A DNA stretch of 13,931 bases, taken from Desulfobacterales bacterium C00003060 (lineage in GTDB: Bacteria > Desulfobacterota > Desulfobacteria > Desulfobacterales > C00003060). Positions 1 to 12,633 of this stretch are shown one piece after another. The notes below the pieces were generated by a model. That model saw only the letters and a program-made list of their open reading frames with translations, had not been told where the DNA came from and ran no database searches. A program made the translations under genes and the position numbers. The stretch covers positions 1-13,931 of the forward strand of contig MAXP01000226.1 of assembly GCA_001751085.1 (NCBI GenBank), given 5' to 3'. Numbering within the stretch: the first letter of the stretch is position 1; every line of letters starts with the position of its first letter.

Positions 1-30
1 TTCGCAGATTACACGGATTATACCTCGGAA

Positions 31-167
31 GGTCATAAATGGCGGTTTTCTCGGTGAGTCATGAGCATCAAGAGCACGGCGCGAAGGCGCGGAATAGCTG
101 GCTATTGCAAGCCTGAGCAACGCGGCTATTGATGTTCATGGACAGCGAAAAAGTGTCATTTGTGGCC
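31..167. repeat. Large imperfect intergenic palindrome
   Basis: The left arm (31-75) and the reverse complement of the right arm (123-167) align along their whole length. Shared blocks are AAATG, TTTTC, and a CATGAnCATCAAnAGC core (60-75 against the complement of 123-139). Nested inside are GCGC-GAAG-GCGC (79-90), AATAGC-TG-GCTATT (93-106) and TTGC...GCAA (105-120). No coding frame fits. The layout suggests a repeated intergenic element or MITE-like unit that can form a multi-stem structure. It lies directly 3' of gltA on the minus strand, so its transcript could form a 3' structure, but no T-tract is present and it is not a standard terminator. Confidence 0.6.
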
Positions 168-208
168 TTTCGATGTATATATTACCAGAAATTCGAGAAC
201 ACTCATGA

Positions 209-1498
209 TCAACCCCGCTTTTCAATAGGTATATAAGCTCTCTCCTTGCGTCCAATGTAGATCTGGCGGGGACGCTGGAGCCTCCACTTGGGATCATCAC
301 TGCTCTCCTTCCACTGGCTGATCCATCCCGGCAGACGACCAATGGCAAACATGACCGTGAACATGTTGAGAGGGATGCCGATAGCCTTCAACAAGATACC
401 GCTGTAAAAATCCACGTTCGGATAAAGATGATGATCGATAAAGTATGGATCCTCCAACGCCACCTCTTCCAATCTCTTGGCAATATCCAGCAAAGGGTCG
501 CGTACCCTCTGCTTGTCTAGAATCCTGTCGCATACTTTCTTCATAACCCTGGCCCTTGGATCATAGGTTTTGTAGATCCGATGACCAAAACCCATCAGCC
601 GAAAAGGGTCATTTCTGTCCTTGGCTCGGGCTATAAAAGGGGCTGCATCACCGCCATTTTCATGTATCTGTCCAAGCATCTCCACAACAGCCTGATTGGC
701 CCCGCCATGCAGTGGACCCCAAAGGGCGCATATGCCGGCTGAGATGGCCGCGTAAAGATTGACCTTTGCGCTTCCCACCACTCGGACAGCCGCAGTGGAA
801 CAGTTCTGTTCGTGGTCGGCATGGAGGATCCAAAAGACGTTCAGGGCATTCACGATATCGTCATCGATGTCATAAGGCCGGACAGGCGAATCAAACATCA
901 TACTCAAAAAATTTTCAGCGTAAGTGAGATCATGTCTCGGGTACGCGACCTTGTGGCCCCTGAAAATCTTATAGGACATAGCAGCCATGGTTCTCACTTT
1001 GGACAGAAGCCTCGTGACAGTTATGTTGATCTCCTCTTCCTCTGTTCTCTCAGGGATTTCAGGATAGAAGGCTCGCAAGGCATTGACCATGGAGGAAAGG
1101 ATGCCCATGGGATGGGCCCATCGAGGGAAGTTCTCAAAAAAAGCCCGCATATCCTCATGGACAAGGGAATGGTCATTTAACATCACCGAGAACCGGTTTA
1201 GCTGTTCTTGAGTGGGCAGTTCACAATTGATCAACATGTAAGCCGTTTCTACAAAGGTGGAATGCTCCGCAAGTCGATCCACGGGAATACCCCGATAACG
1301 GAGGATCCCCCTTTCTCCATCCACAAAGGTAATGCGGCTCAGGCAGGCGGATGTATTAGCAAAGCCTGGATCCAGGGTGACGACACCAACTTCCTGGCGC
1401 AGCCTGGAAATATCAATGGCTCTTTCTCCCTCAGAGCCAGTGATCATTGGTAATTCGAACGTTTTTCCGTCTATGATTATCTTGGCAGTCTGCTCCAT
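209..1498 (-). CDS. gltA: Citrate synthase
   Basis: Citrate synthase condenses oxaloacetate with acetyl-CoA, the entry step of the TCA cycle, in the cytoplasm. The product is 429 residues, the usual size of the E. coli-like hexameric type. The three catalytic residues are visible: His264 in GPLHGGANQ, His306 in GFGHRIYKTYDPRA and Asp363 in VDFYSGI, at nearly the same positions as in the E. coli enzyme. The start chosen is the ATG at 1498 because a GGAG ribosome site lies 8 bases upstream (1507-1510). An in-frame GTG at 1507 overlaps that site and would add only three residues. The gene follows nadE in the same direction after about 100 bp, so it may have its own promoter. The N-terminal beta domain (about 1-60) is typical of enzymes of this type. 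Identity is very secure. Confidence 0.96.
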   Translation of the reverse strand: MEQTAKIIIDGKTFELPMITGSEGERAIDISRLRQEVGVVTLDPGFANTSACLSRITFVDGERGILRYRGIPVDRLAEHSTFVETAYMLINCELPTQEQLNRFSVMLNDHSLVHEDMRAFFENFPRWAHPMGILSSMVNALRAFYPEIPERTEEEEINITVTRLLSKVRTMAAMSYKIFRGHKVAYPRHDLTYAENFLSMMFDSPVRPYDIDDDIVNALNVFWILHADHEQNCSTAAVRVVGSAKVNLYAAISAGICALWGPLHGGANQAVVEMLGQIHENGGDAAPFIARAKDRNDPFRLMGFGHRIYKTYDPRARVMKKVCDRILDKQRVRDPLLDIAKRLEEVALEDPYFIDHHLYPNVDFYSGILLKAIGIPLNMFTVMFAIGRLPGWISQWKESSDDPKWRLQRPRQIYIGRKERAYIPIEKRG

Positions 1499-1533
1499 AT
1501 TCTTCACTCCATACTGAGAAAAAGTACCACTTC

Positions 1534-1551
1534 TTCGATCCTCTTATCGAA
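1534..1551. promoter_or_regulatory. Short perfect inverted repeat upstream of gltA
   Basis: TTCGAT and ATCGAA flank a 6-base centre, making a perfect 6-bp-arm inverted repeat about 36 bases before the gltA start in the nadE-gltA gap. It could be an operator or a small hairpin in the gltA leader. No convincing promoter hexamers were identified around it. The role is inferred from position only. Confidence 0.3.
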
Positions 1552-1607
1552 AACATGAACCCCATTCCCAACTCAAGGACCCGAGACGCGATACAAAAAT
1601 TTGTCAT

Positions 1608-8594
<6,987 letters not shown>

Positions 8595-8714
8595 TACCCT
8601 TTCACCTTGTGTAATGTTCTGCAGGCGTTCACAGGTTCAGACCTGCCTGTGCCGGAGTCACTCCTCAACCGCTATGAATAAACTTAAGGATATCAGCAGA
8701 CTATAACCTTTGAA

Positions 8715-8821
8715 CCCCTGGCCCAGACCTGACTTTGCACTGGCCAATTATAGAGACTCAAATATGGGAATCGGGCATGTGTTTTAATATGTTTCAATCG
8801 TGTGGCGCCAGGGCGGGCTTG
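8715..8821. repeat. Intergenic repeat, copy A
   Basis: The left end CCCCTGGCCCAGACCTG (8715-8731) matches 12253-12269 at 15 of 17 bases. TGCACTGG follows in both copies, and the right end CAGGGCGGGCTTG (8809-8821) matches 12306-12318 at 12 of 13. The middle differs in length and sequence. The two copies look like members of a degenerate noncoding repeat family with conserved ends. Confidence 0.4.
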
Positions 8822-9067
8822 AACACTGAACCTGGAACCGCTCACCGTAGGTTTTAGAAAAGTGTCAACTGCCTTTGACCTGTTTTTAAGGACGCCGAAG
8901 CATGTCATGTATTGCCCCCCCGGTCAAGAGCGGTTTTGCCAATTCACCCTGTTGGATTTTCTGCATGGAACCATTTCGATCAGCCCCTGGATGAAGCTGT
9001 TCAACGGTAGATATTCGGTTAACCCGCACCATTGAGCTTGTAAAACTCACAACTCACTTCAAAAACC

Positions 9068-9107
9068 AACCGGCCAACCAGCCAACGGGCTAACCGACCA
9101 ACTAACC
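9068..9107. repeat. Degenerate 8-bp tandem repeat (5 units)
   Basis: Five consecutive 8-base units read AACCGGCC, AACCAGCC, AACGGGCT, AACCGACC and AACTAACC. All start with AAC, and the period is exact over 40 bases. The array ends about 20 bases before the lexA -35 box. Function is unknown; a microsatellite-like expansion is the simplest reading. Confidence 0.6.
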
Positions 9108-9128
9108 GCACAGCTCGAACTTTTTCTC

Positions 9129-9156
9129 TTGACAAATAGAACATTCGTTCTACAAT
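9129..9156 (+). promoter_or_regulatory. lexA sigma-70 promoter
   Basis: A perfect -35 box TTGACA (9129-9134) and a -10 box TACAAT (9151-9156) are separated by 16 bases. The expected transcription start is near 9163, about 37 bases upstream of the lexA ATG. The spacer is filled by a LexA box, which places repressor directly over the polymerase site. Confidence 0.85.
9139..9150. promoter_or_regulatory. LexA operator 1
   Basis: The site GAAC-ATTC-GTTC is a perfect match to the GAAC-N4-GTTC LexA box described in Bacillus and other Gram-positives. It sits between the -35 and -10 boxes of the lexA promoter. Confidence 0.85.
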
Positions 9157-9166
9157 CTAAAACATA

Positions 9167-9178
9167 GAACATATGTTC
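9167..9178. promoter_or_regulatory. LexA operator 2
   Basis: The site GAAC-ATAT-GTTC is a perfect 12-base palindrome and a second GAAC-N4-GTTC match. It lies 28 bases from operator 1, centre to centre, just past the expected transcription start. Together the two boxes imply autorepression of lexA, possibly with cooperative binding. Confidence 0.85.
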
Positions 9179-9199
9179 CGCTTACAAGTAAGGTGCCTC

Positions 9200-9841
9200 A
9201 TGGAAAATCTATCCAGCAAGCAAGCGCAGGTATTGACATTCCTCATGGACTTTATCGCAGAACACGGCTTCCCGCCAACCATCAGGGAGCTGTGCGATCA
9301 CTTTGGGTTTAGATCCCTCAATACCGCTCATTTTCACCTACAATCCCTGAAAAACAAGGGCTATATCCAGATTCATCCGGGAAAAGGGCGAGGGATCACC
9401 CTGCCCGAAACTCGGCGGCAGGCAGGGAAAAAAATTCCGGTTGTGGGCCAGATTGCAGCGGGCTCTCCTATTTTAGCCCTTGAAAATATCGAAGACTTTT
9501 TGGGCATTGATAAGGGCTTTTTTGGGACTGAAAAAAGCTTTGCAGTACAAGTCAATGGAGACTCCATGGTGGATGCCCATATTCAACACGGAGATTATGT
9601 CATTATTAAGATCCAGGATCAGGCCCAGAACGGGGATATCGTGGCCGCCCTCATTGATGACGAGGTAACCCTGAAATACTTTTACCGGCTCAAGCACAGG
9701 ATCAAACTGGAATCGGCCAATCCCAGGTACCCCCCCCTGATCTTCAAAAAGGGGGATCCCCACTCTTTTAGAATCCTCGGGGTAATGGCCGGCCTGGTTA
9801 GGAAGGGGCATAGCGTGCAAGGCGTAAGAGCTAAAACCTGA
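9200..9841 (+). CDS. lexA: LexA SOS repressor
   Basis: LexA represses DNA-damage genes and cleaves itself when activated by RecA filaments. The 213-residue product has the N-terminal winged helix-turn-helix (about 1-70, with FPPTIRELCDHFGF and NTAHFHLQSL). The C-terminal S24 peptidase domain contains the Ala87-Gly88 cleavage site (QIAAGSP), nucleophile Ser122 (NGDSMVDAHI) and Lys159 (EVTLKYFYR). The start chosen is the ATG at 9200, preceded by AAGTAAGG, because MENLSSKQAQVLTF is the normal LexA beginning. The ATG at 9173 lies inside operator 2 and has no ribosome site. The promoter carries two LexA boxes. The gene is transcribed away from the pyrG operon, and 27 bases separate it from a polymerase remnant that was probably once a member of the same SOS operon. 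Confidence 0.96.
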   Translation: MENLSSKQAQVLTFLMDFIAEHGFPPTIRELCDHFGFRSLNTAHFHLQSLKNKGYIQIHPGKGRGITLPETRRQAGKKIPVVGQIAAGSPILALENIEDFLGIDKGFFGTEKSFAVQVNGDSMVDAHIQHGDYVIIKIQDQAQNGDIVAALIDDEVTLKYFYRLKHRIKLESANPRYPPLIFKKGDPHSFRILGVMAGLVRKGHSVQGVRAKT

Positions 9842-9868
9842 CATCTGAAACCAAGAACTATTGTAACT

Positions 9869-10159
9869 ATGTTCATCCACCTTCATGTCCATTGTGCCTT
9901 TTCCTTTCTTTACGGCACCTTTACGCCTGAGGCCCTGGTACAGAGGGCAAAGGAGATATACCTCGAAAGGCCAAGGGGCAAACCTGCCTGTCCCCTATAT
10001 CACTTTACGCACTTTGCCCAAGATCTCATCTGCCTGACCGGAGGAAGAGACGGAAGGTTGCACAAACTTATTTCTATTGGAAACCTGGACCAGGCGCAGT
10101 TTTGGCTTGAAATGCTAAAACGTATCTTCGGCCCTGAAAAAAAATGGAGTCATTTGTAA
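9869..10159 (+). pseudogene. Remnant of error-prone DNA polymerase III alpha (DnaE2-like)
   Basis: The 96 codons begin HLHVHCAFSFLYGTFTPEALVQRAKE, a DnaE/DnaE2 PHP-domain N-terminus with the first His-x-His motif. They then jump at about residue 30 to ERPRGKP...HFAQDLICLTGGRDGRL, which in DnaE2-type proteins lies well over a hundred residues further on. The reading stops shortly after LKRIFGP, near a run of eight A's (10137-10144). The protein is therefore internally deleted and lacks the polymerase core; full enzymes are around 1000 residues. No continuation was found in the other forward frames. Its place 27 bases after lexA fits the lexA/imuB/dnaE2 SOS mutagenesis operons of many Proteobacteria, so this is probably the eroded last trace of such an operon. 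The short product could still be translated but cannot be a polymerase. Confidence 0.75.
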
Positions 10160-10215
10160 ACAAAGTTGCCGTGGTATTCGTCATGGGGTGTAAAGACCAG
10201 AAAGGAGGTTCTCAG

Positions 10216-10533
10216 ATGAAAAAGGTTGGTGTAATGGCAGCAGTGGGGATGATCGTTTCATTTCTCATATCCTCCAACATTGCCCTGGCAGGGCAGATCA
10301 AGAATCGACAGATCCGCCAGCAGAAAAGGATATGCCAGGGCATCTCAAACGGCGAACTGACCGGCAGAAAAGTTGGCATTCTTGAACGGGAGCAGTGCCG
10401 TATCCAGAAAAGCAAGCGAAGGGCTTGGAGCGACGGGAGACTCACTCCCATGGAAGGCGCACGCCTGCACTCTCAGCAAGACCGGGCCAGCGGCCACATC
10501 TACAGGTTGAAACACAACAACATCACCAGATAG
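10216..10533 (+). CDS. Small secreted basic repeat protein, hypothetical
   Basis: The start ATG follows a strong AAAGGAGG site (10201-10208). The 105-residue product has a clear signal peptide (KK, then a hydrophobic run, then ALA at about residue 25). The mature part is about 80 residues and very rich in Arg, Lys and Gln. It contains two imperfect copies of a helical unit, SNGELTGRK...LEREQCRIQK and SDGRLTPMEGARLHSQQDRA, ending SGHIYRLKHN. I recognise this as a family of uncharacterised periplasmic proteins in Proteobacteria that share the xGxLTxxE repeat and a C-terminal KHN; no function is established. The DG-x-LT-x-x-E pattern recalls an EF-hand-like loop, but calcium binding is unproven. 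It lies 45 bases before the ECF sigma gene, so it may be co-transcribed or be a target of that sigma factor. Confidence 0.8.
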   Translation: MKKVGVMAAVGMIVSFLISSNIALAGQIKNRQIRQQKRICQGISNGELTGRKVGILEREQCRIQKSKRRAWSDGRLTPMEGARLHSQQDRASGHIYRLKHNNITR

Positions 10534-10578
10534 AACGCGTGGGAAAAGTGCCCGCTGAACGGTTACGACGGACTTACG

Positions 10579-11199
10579 ATGGTGGACGCAGATCAGACAC
10601 AATGCAGGCCCCGGATGTCTGACGCCGGGGGTCAAATAACATCCCTGGTTGAAAGGGCCAGGGACGGAGATAGGACTGCATTCGAACAACTTGTATCCTT
10701 GTTCCAGGACAGCATCTTCCGCATGGTGTACTACCGAACACGTTCCCGCATGGATGCTGAGGACCTGACGCAGGAGGTCTTCATTAAAGCCTTCGAAAAT
10801 CTGTCAAACCTGAGGGACCTCGAACGATTCCGAACCTGGCTTTTCCGTATGGCGGTAAACCGGGTGCGAGACTTTCACAGGAAGAAGCGAGTCCTGGCTT
10901 TTCTTGGAACCACGAAAGATGACAATGAGCCTGATGCAGTAGATATGAAAATCCAGGATGATCCCGGGGCTCTGGATCACATCATGAGGCATGAATTCTG
11001 GAAGCAGATCAAGTTGCTCTCAAACAGGCTCTCGCGCTGGGAGCGGGAAGTCTTCTTCCTGAGGTTCATGGACCATCTCAACATACGGGAGATCGCCCAG
11101 GTTTTGGGCAAAAGCGAAAGCACCGTTAAGACCCACCTGTACAGGGGGCTGAAGAAGTTTAGAGAAGAGACAACGCTCCTTCAACTGTTGGAGGGATAG
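10579..11199 (+). CDS. ECF-type RNA polymerase sigma factor
   Basis: The 206-residue product is a group 4 (ECF, RpoE-like) sigma factor that redirects RNA polymerase to a specific promoter set. Region 2 (about 30-95) contains MDAEDLTQEVFIKAFENL and FRTWLFRMAVNRVRDFHRKK. Region 4 (about 145-200) contains LSRWEREVFFLRFMDHLNIREIAQVLGKSESTVKTHLYRGLKKF, given here only to mark the helix-turn-helix at IREIAQVLG...STVKTHL. The start is uncertain: neither the ATG at 10579 nor the one at 10615 (MSDAGGQITSL) has a strong ribosome site, and the family usually begins close to the second. The gene is followed after a few bases by its likely anti-sigma factor and then by a Spy-like protein, the usual layout of a membrane-stress-responsive switch. 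Confidence 0.92.
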   Translation: MVDADQTQCRPRMSDAGGQITSLVERARDGDRTAFEQLVSLFQDSIFRMVYYRTRSRMDAEDLTQEVFIKAFENLSNLRDLERFRTWLFRMAVNRVRDFHRKKRVLAFLGTTKDDNEPDAVDMKIQDDPGALDHIMRHEFWKQIKLLSNRLSRWEREVFFLRFMDHLNIREIAQVLGKSESTVKTHLYRGLKKFREETTLLQLLEG

Positions 11200-11207
11200 A
11201 TACCGTG

Positions 11208-11753
11208 ATGAATCAAGAGGACACACATCTAAACAAGGATCAGTTACTGCGGGCAGTGGTGGACGAGACAGATCTGCCCGCGTCAGCGCGGGATCATCTC
11301 TCCTCATGCCCCCTGTGCCGTACTGAAAAGGAGAGTTTCGAGCAGCATCTTGCACGGCTTGGCCAGATGGTCGAGCGTCTTGCACCGTCGCCCAGCAAGA
11401 CGGTGAAAATACCGGTCCGTGAATCTACTCAAAGGCACCGCTCACGGTATTGGAACTGGCGAGTCCATCTTGCGGCGGGCGTAGCTGTGGCCGCCCTTAT
11501 CATTGTGGTGTATGGATCCATCATGGTGAAAACGACGCGCGAGACCAGGTTGGCATCCTTAACTGAAGAGATGTGGAATGATGACCGGCTCATGACGGAG
11601 ATAGGTGTGCTTTCTGAGAATGCTCTTCCGTTGTTCTGTTTGGATATCTCTGGAGAATCTGATCCGGGCTTTAACGAAGAGTTTGTTGAATTTGTGGTTC
11701 CATCCATAGACGGCGATGTCGTCTCTCATAACAGGAAAGGTGTACTATGCTAA
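11208..11753 (+). CDS. Zinc-finger transmembrane anti-sigma factor
   Basis: This is probably the inner-membrane protein that holds the preceding ECF sigma factor inactive. The N-terminal cytoplasmic part has the ZAS-type motif His30-x3-Cys34-x2-Cys37 (DHLSSCPLC). A single membrane segment follows at about 87-107 (HLAAGVAVAALIIVVYGSIM), then about 70 periplasmic residues. It is 181 residues long, with no family-specific name. A GGAGGG site lies at 11190-11195. The ATG at 11208 was chosen, but the adjacent GTG at 11205 is equally possible. The stop overlaps the next gene's start (ATGCTAA), so the anti-sigma and the Spy-like protein are translationally coupled. This suggests they act together, perhaps with the Spy-like protein contacting the periplasmic tail. 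Confidence 0.85.
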   Translation: MNQEDTHLNKDQLLRAVVDETDLPASARDHLSSCPLCRTEKESFEQHLARLGQMVERLAPSPSKTVKIPVRESTQRHRSRYWNWRVHLAAGVAVAALIIVVYGSIMVKTTRETRLASLTEEMWNDDRLMTEIGVLSENALPLFCLDISGESDPGFNEEFVEFVVPSIDGDVVSHNRKGVLC

Positions 11754-12211
11754 AAAAAATCTTAGGTGGAATACTTGTGGTCATCTGGGTGTTTTCGCCC
11801 CTTGTTTCGATCGGACAGGATATTCCTCCCGGCAAATGGTGGCTCATGCCACGAGTCTCAGAGCGTCTTGATCTGACCAACGAAGAAAAACGCGACCTGG
11901 ATGATTTGTTTGTCAATAGCCGCCGCAAGCTCATTGATCTCAAGGGTGCGCTGGAAAGGGAACGATTTGAACTCGAAAACCTCATAGAAAAGGAGACACT
12001 GGATGAAACGGCGGTTATGGACCGGTTCAAGAATCTGGAAAAGGCACGATCCAATCTTGCCGGTGAGCGATTCCGGTTTCTGCTGCAAGCGAGAAAGATC
12101 TTAGGGTTTGAGCGTTACCAGCGCCTTAAGAATTTGTTTGTGGAGTTTAGGGGAAAAAAACACCCCGGTGCAAGACGATTCAACAAGGATTTGCCACCGC
12201 ACATGCCATGA
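11747..12211 (+). CDS. Spy/CpxP/CnrX-like periplasmic stress protein
   Basis: The 154-residue product starts with a signal peptide (MLKKILGGILVVIWVF, with a probable cut near SIG-QD). The rest is almost wholly helical and charged: LDLTNEEKRDLDDLFVNSRR recalls the LTxxQ motif of Spy/CpxP, followed by long amphipathic helices. Spy-like proteins are periplasmic chaperones. The related CnrX and ZraP proteins sense metals and sit in sigma/anti-sigma operons or two-component regulons. The helical core lacks histidines; only the C-terminal tail has them (HPGARR, PPHMP). The CnrX metal site is therefore not evident, and a folding-stress role is as likely. Coupled to the anti-sigma gene by a 7-base overlap, it is the last gene of the module before the insertion sequence. 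Confidence 0.8.
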   Translation: MLKKILGGILVVIWVFSPLVSIGQDIPPGKWWLMPRVSERLDLTNEEKRDLDDLFVNSRRKLIDLKGALERERFELENLIEKETLDETAVMDRFKNLEKARSNLAGERFRFLLQARKILGFERYQRLKNLFVEFRGKKHPGARRFNKDLPPHMP

Positions 12212-12252
12212 TGACAAGAGGAGAGAGTACTTCTTGTGCTGTTGCCCCCTCA

Positions 12253-12318
12253 CCCCTGGCCCGGGCCTGCACTGGTGCATTGGTAATCCGAAGACACCCA
12301 AGCATCAGGGCAGGCTTG
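12253..12318. repeat. Intergenic repeat, copy B
   Basis: This copy shares both ends with 8715-8821 (CCCCTGGCCC-G-GG-CCTG and CAGGGCAGGCTTG). It contains a perfect GGCCCGGGCC palindrome (12258-12267), and GGCCCGGGCCTGC pairs imperfectly with GCAGGCTTGGCC (12310-12321), so the unit can fold into a GC-rich hairpin. It follows the end of the sigma module by about 40 bases. A weaker ACAAGA...TCTTGT stem (12214-12237) precedes it. Either structure could end transcription of the module, although no T-tract is seen. Confidence 0.4.
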
Positions 12319-12336
12319 GCCCTCTCCTCCCAGAGG

Positions 12337-12354
12337 CAATACTGTTGACTTAAG
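12337..12354. repeat. IS terminal inverted repeat, left
   Basis: CAATACTGTTGACTTAAG is the exact reverse complement of 13871-13888. Confidence 0.95.
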
Positions 12355-12633
12355 AAAAAGAAACTCTACGGACTTGATTTAATTGTTTGAAATTATAGTA
12401 AATTTATATTGAAACAATACCTTATTTATGCTATATGTTTAAGTTAACAACTAAACAAATTTATACAAACATTCTTTCATAAAAGTTTTAAAAGGAGGAC
12501 ATTATGGCACAGGACTTGCTTTCAAAATGTATGCCAACCATGTGATTATACAAAAGAATTCATTAACATTATCCCAAGTGAAATCAACTCTGCTCACAAA
12601 CAGTCTCCTTCAGATTTTACTCGAAACCGTGAT

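Larger units (their letters stand above)
8595..9128. other. Noncoding divergent intergenic region
   Basis: There is no credible gene in this stretch between the giant GlmS-like gene (minus) and lexA (plus). It holds a small hairpin CAGGT-TCAG-ACCTG (8632-8645) in the leader of the minus-strand operon and a degenerate intergenic repeat (8715-8821). It also holds a weak GTCAA...TTGAC stem followed by TGTTTTTA (8863-8885) and an 8-bp tandem repeat (9068-9107). A 71-codon open frame on the minus strand (8693-8908) has no ribosome site and protein-unlike composition. The promoter of the minus-strand operon must lie here, but no pair of hexamers stands out. Confidence 0.6.

Noticed and set aside
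136..348. 70-codon minus-strand open frame over the end of gltA
   Set aside because: It overlaps gltA out of frame and runs into the palindromic element, with no coding signal.
8595..8720. Possible glmS-type ribozyme or riboswitch upstream of the GlmS-like gene
   Set aside because: No recognisable ribozyme core was seen; only a small CAGGT/ACCTG hairpin is present.
8693..8908. 71-codon minus-strand open frame in the intergenic region
   Set aside because: It covers a degenerate repeat, has no ribosome site and matches no protein family I recognise.
9068..9107. CRISPR-like array
   Set aside because: Units are 8 bases with no spacers, so it is a simple tandem repeat.
9173..9199. Upstream ATG extending LexA by nine residues
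   Set aside because: The ATG is inside the second LexA operator, close to the expected transcription start, with no ribosome site; the family start is at 9200.
10144..10215. Longer start for the small secreted protein
   Set aside because: The strong AAAGGAGG site and signal peptide point to the ATG at 10216; the extension overlaps the polymerase remnant.
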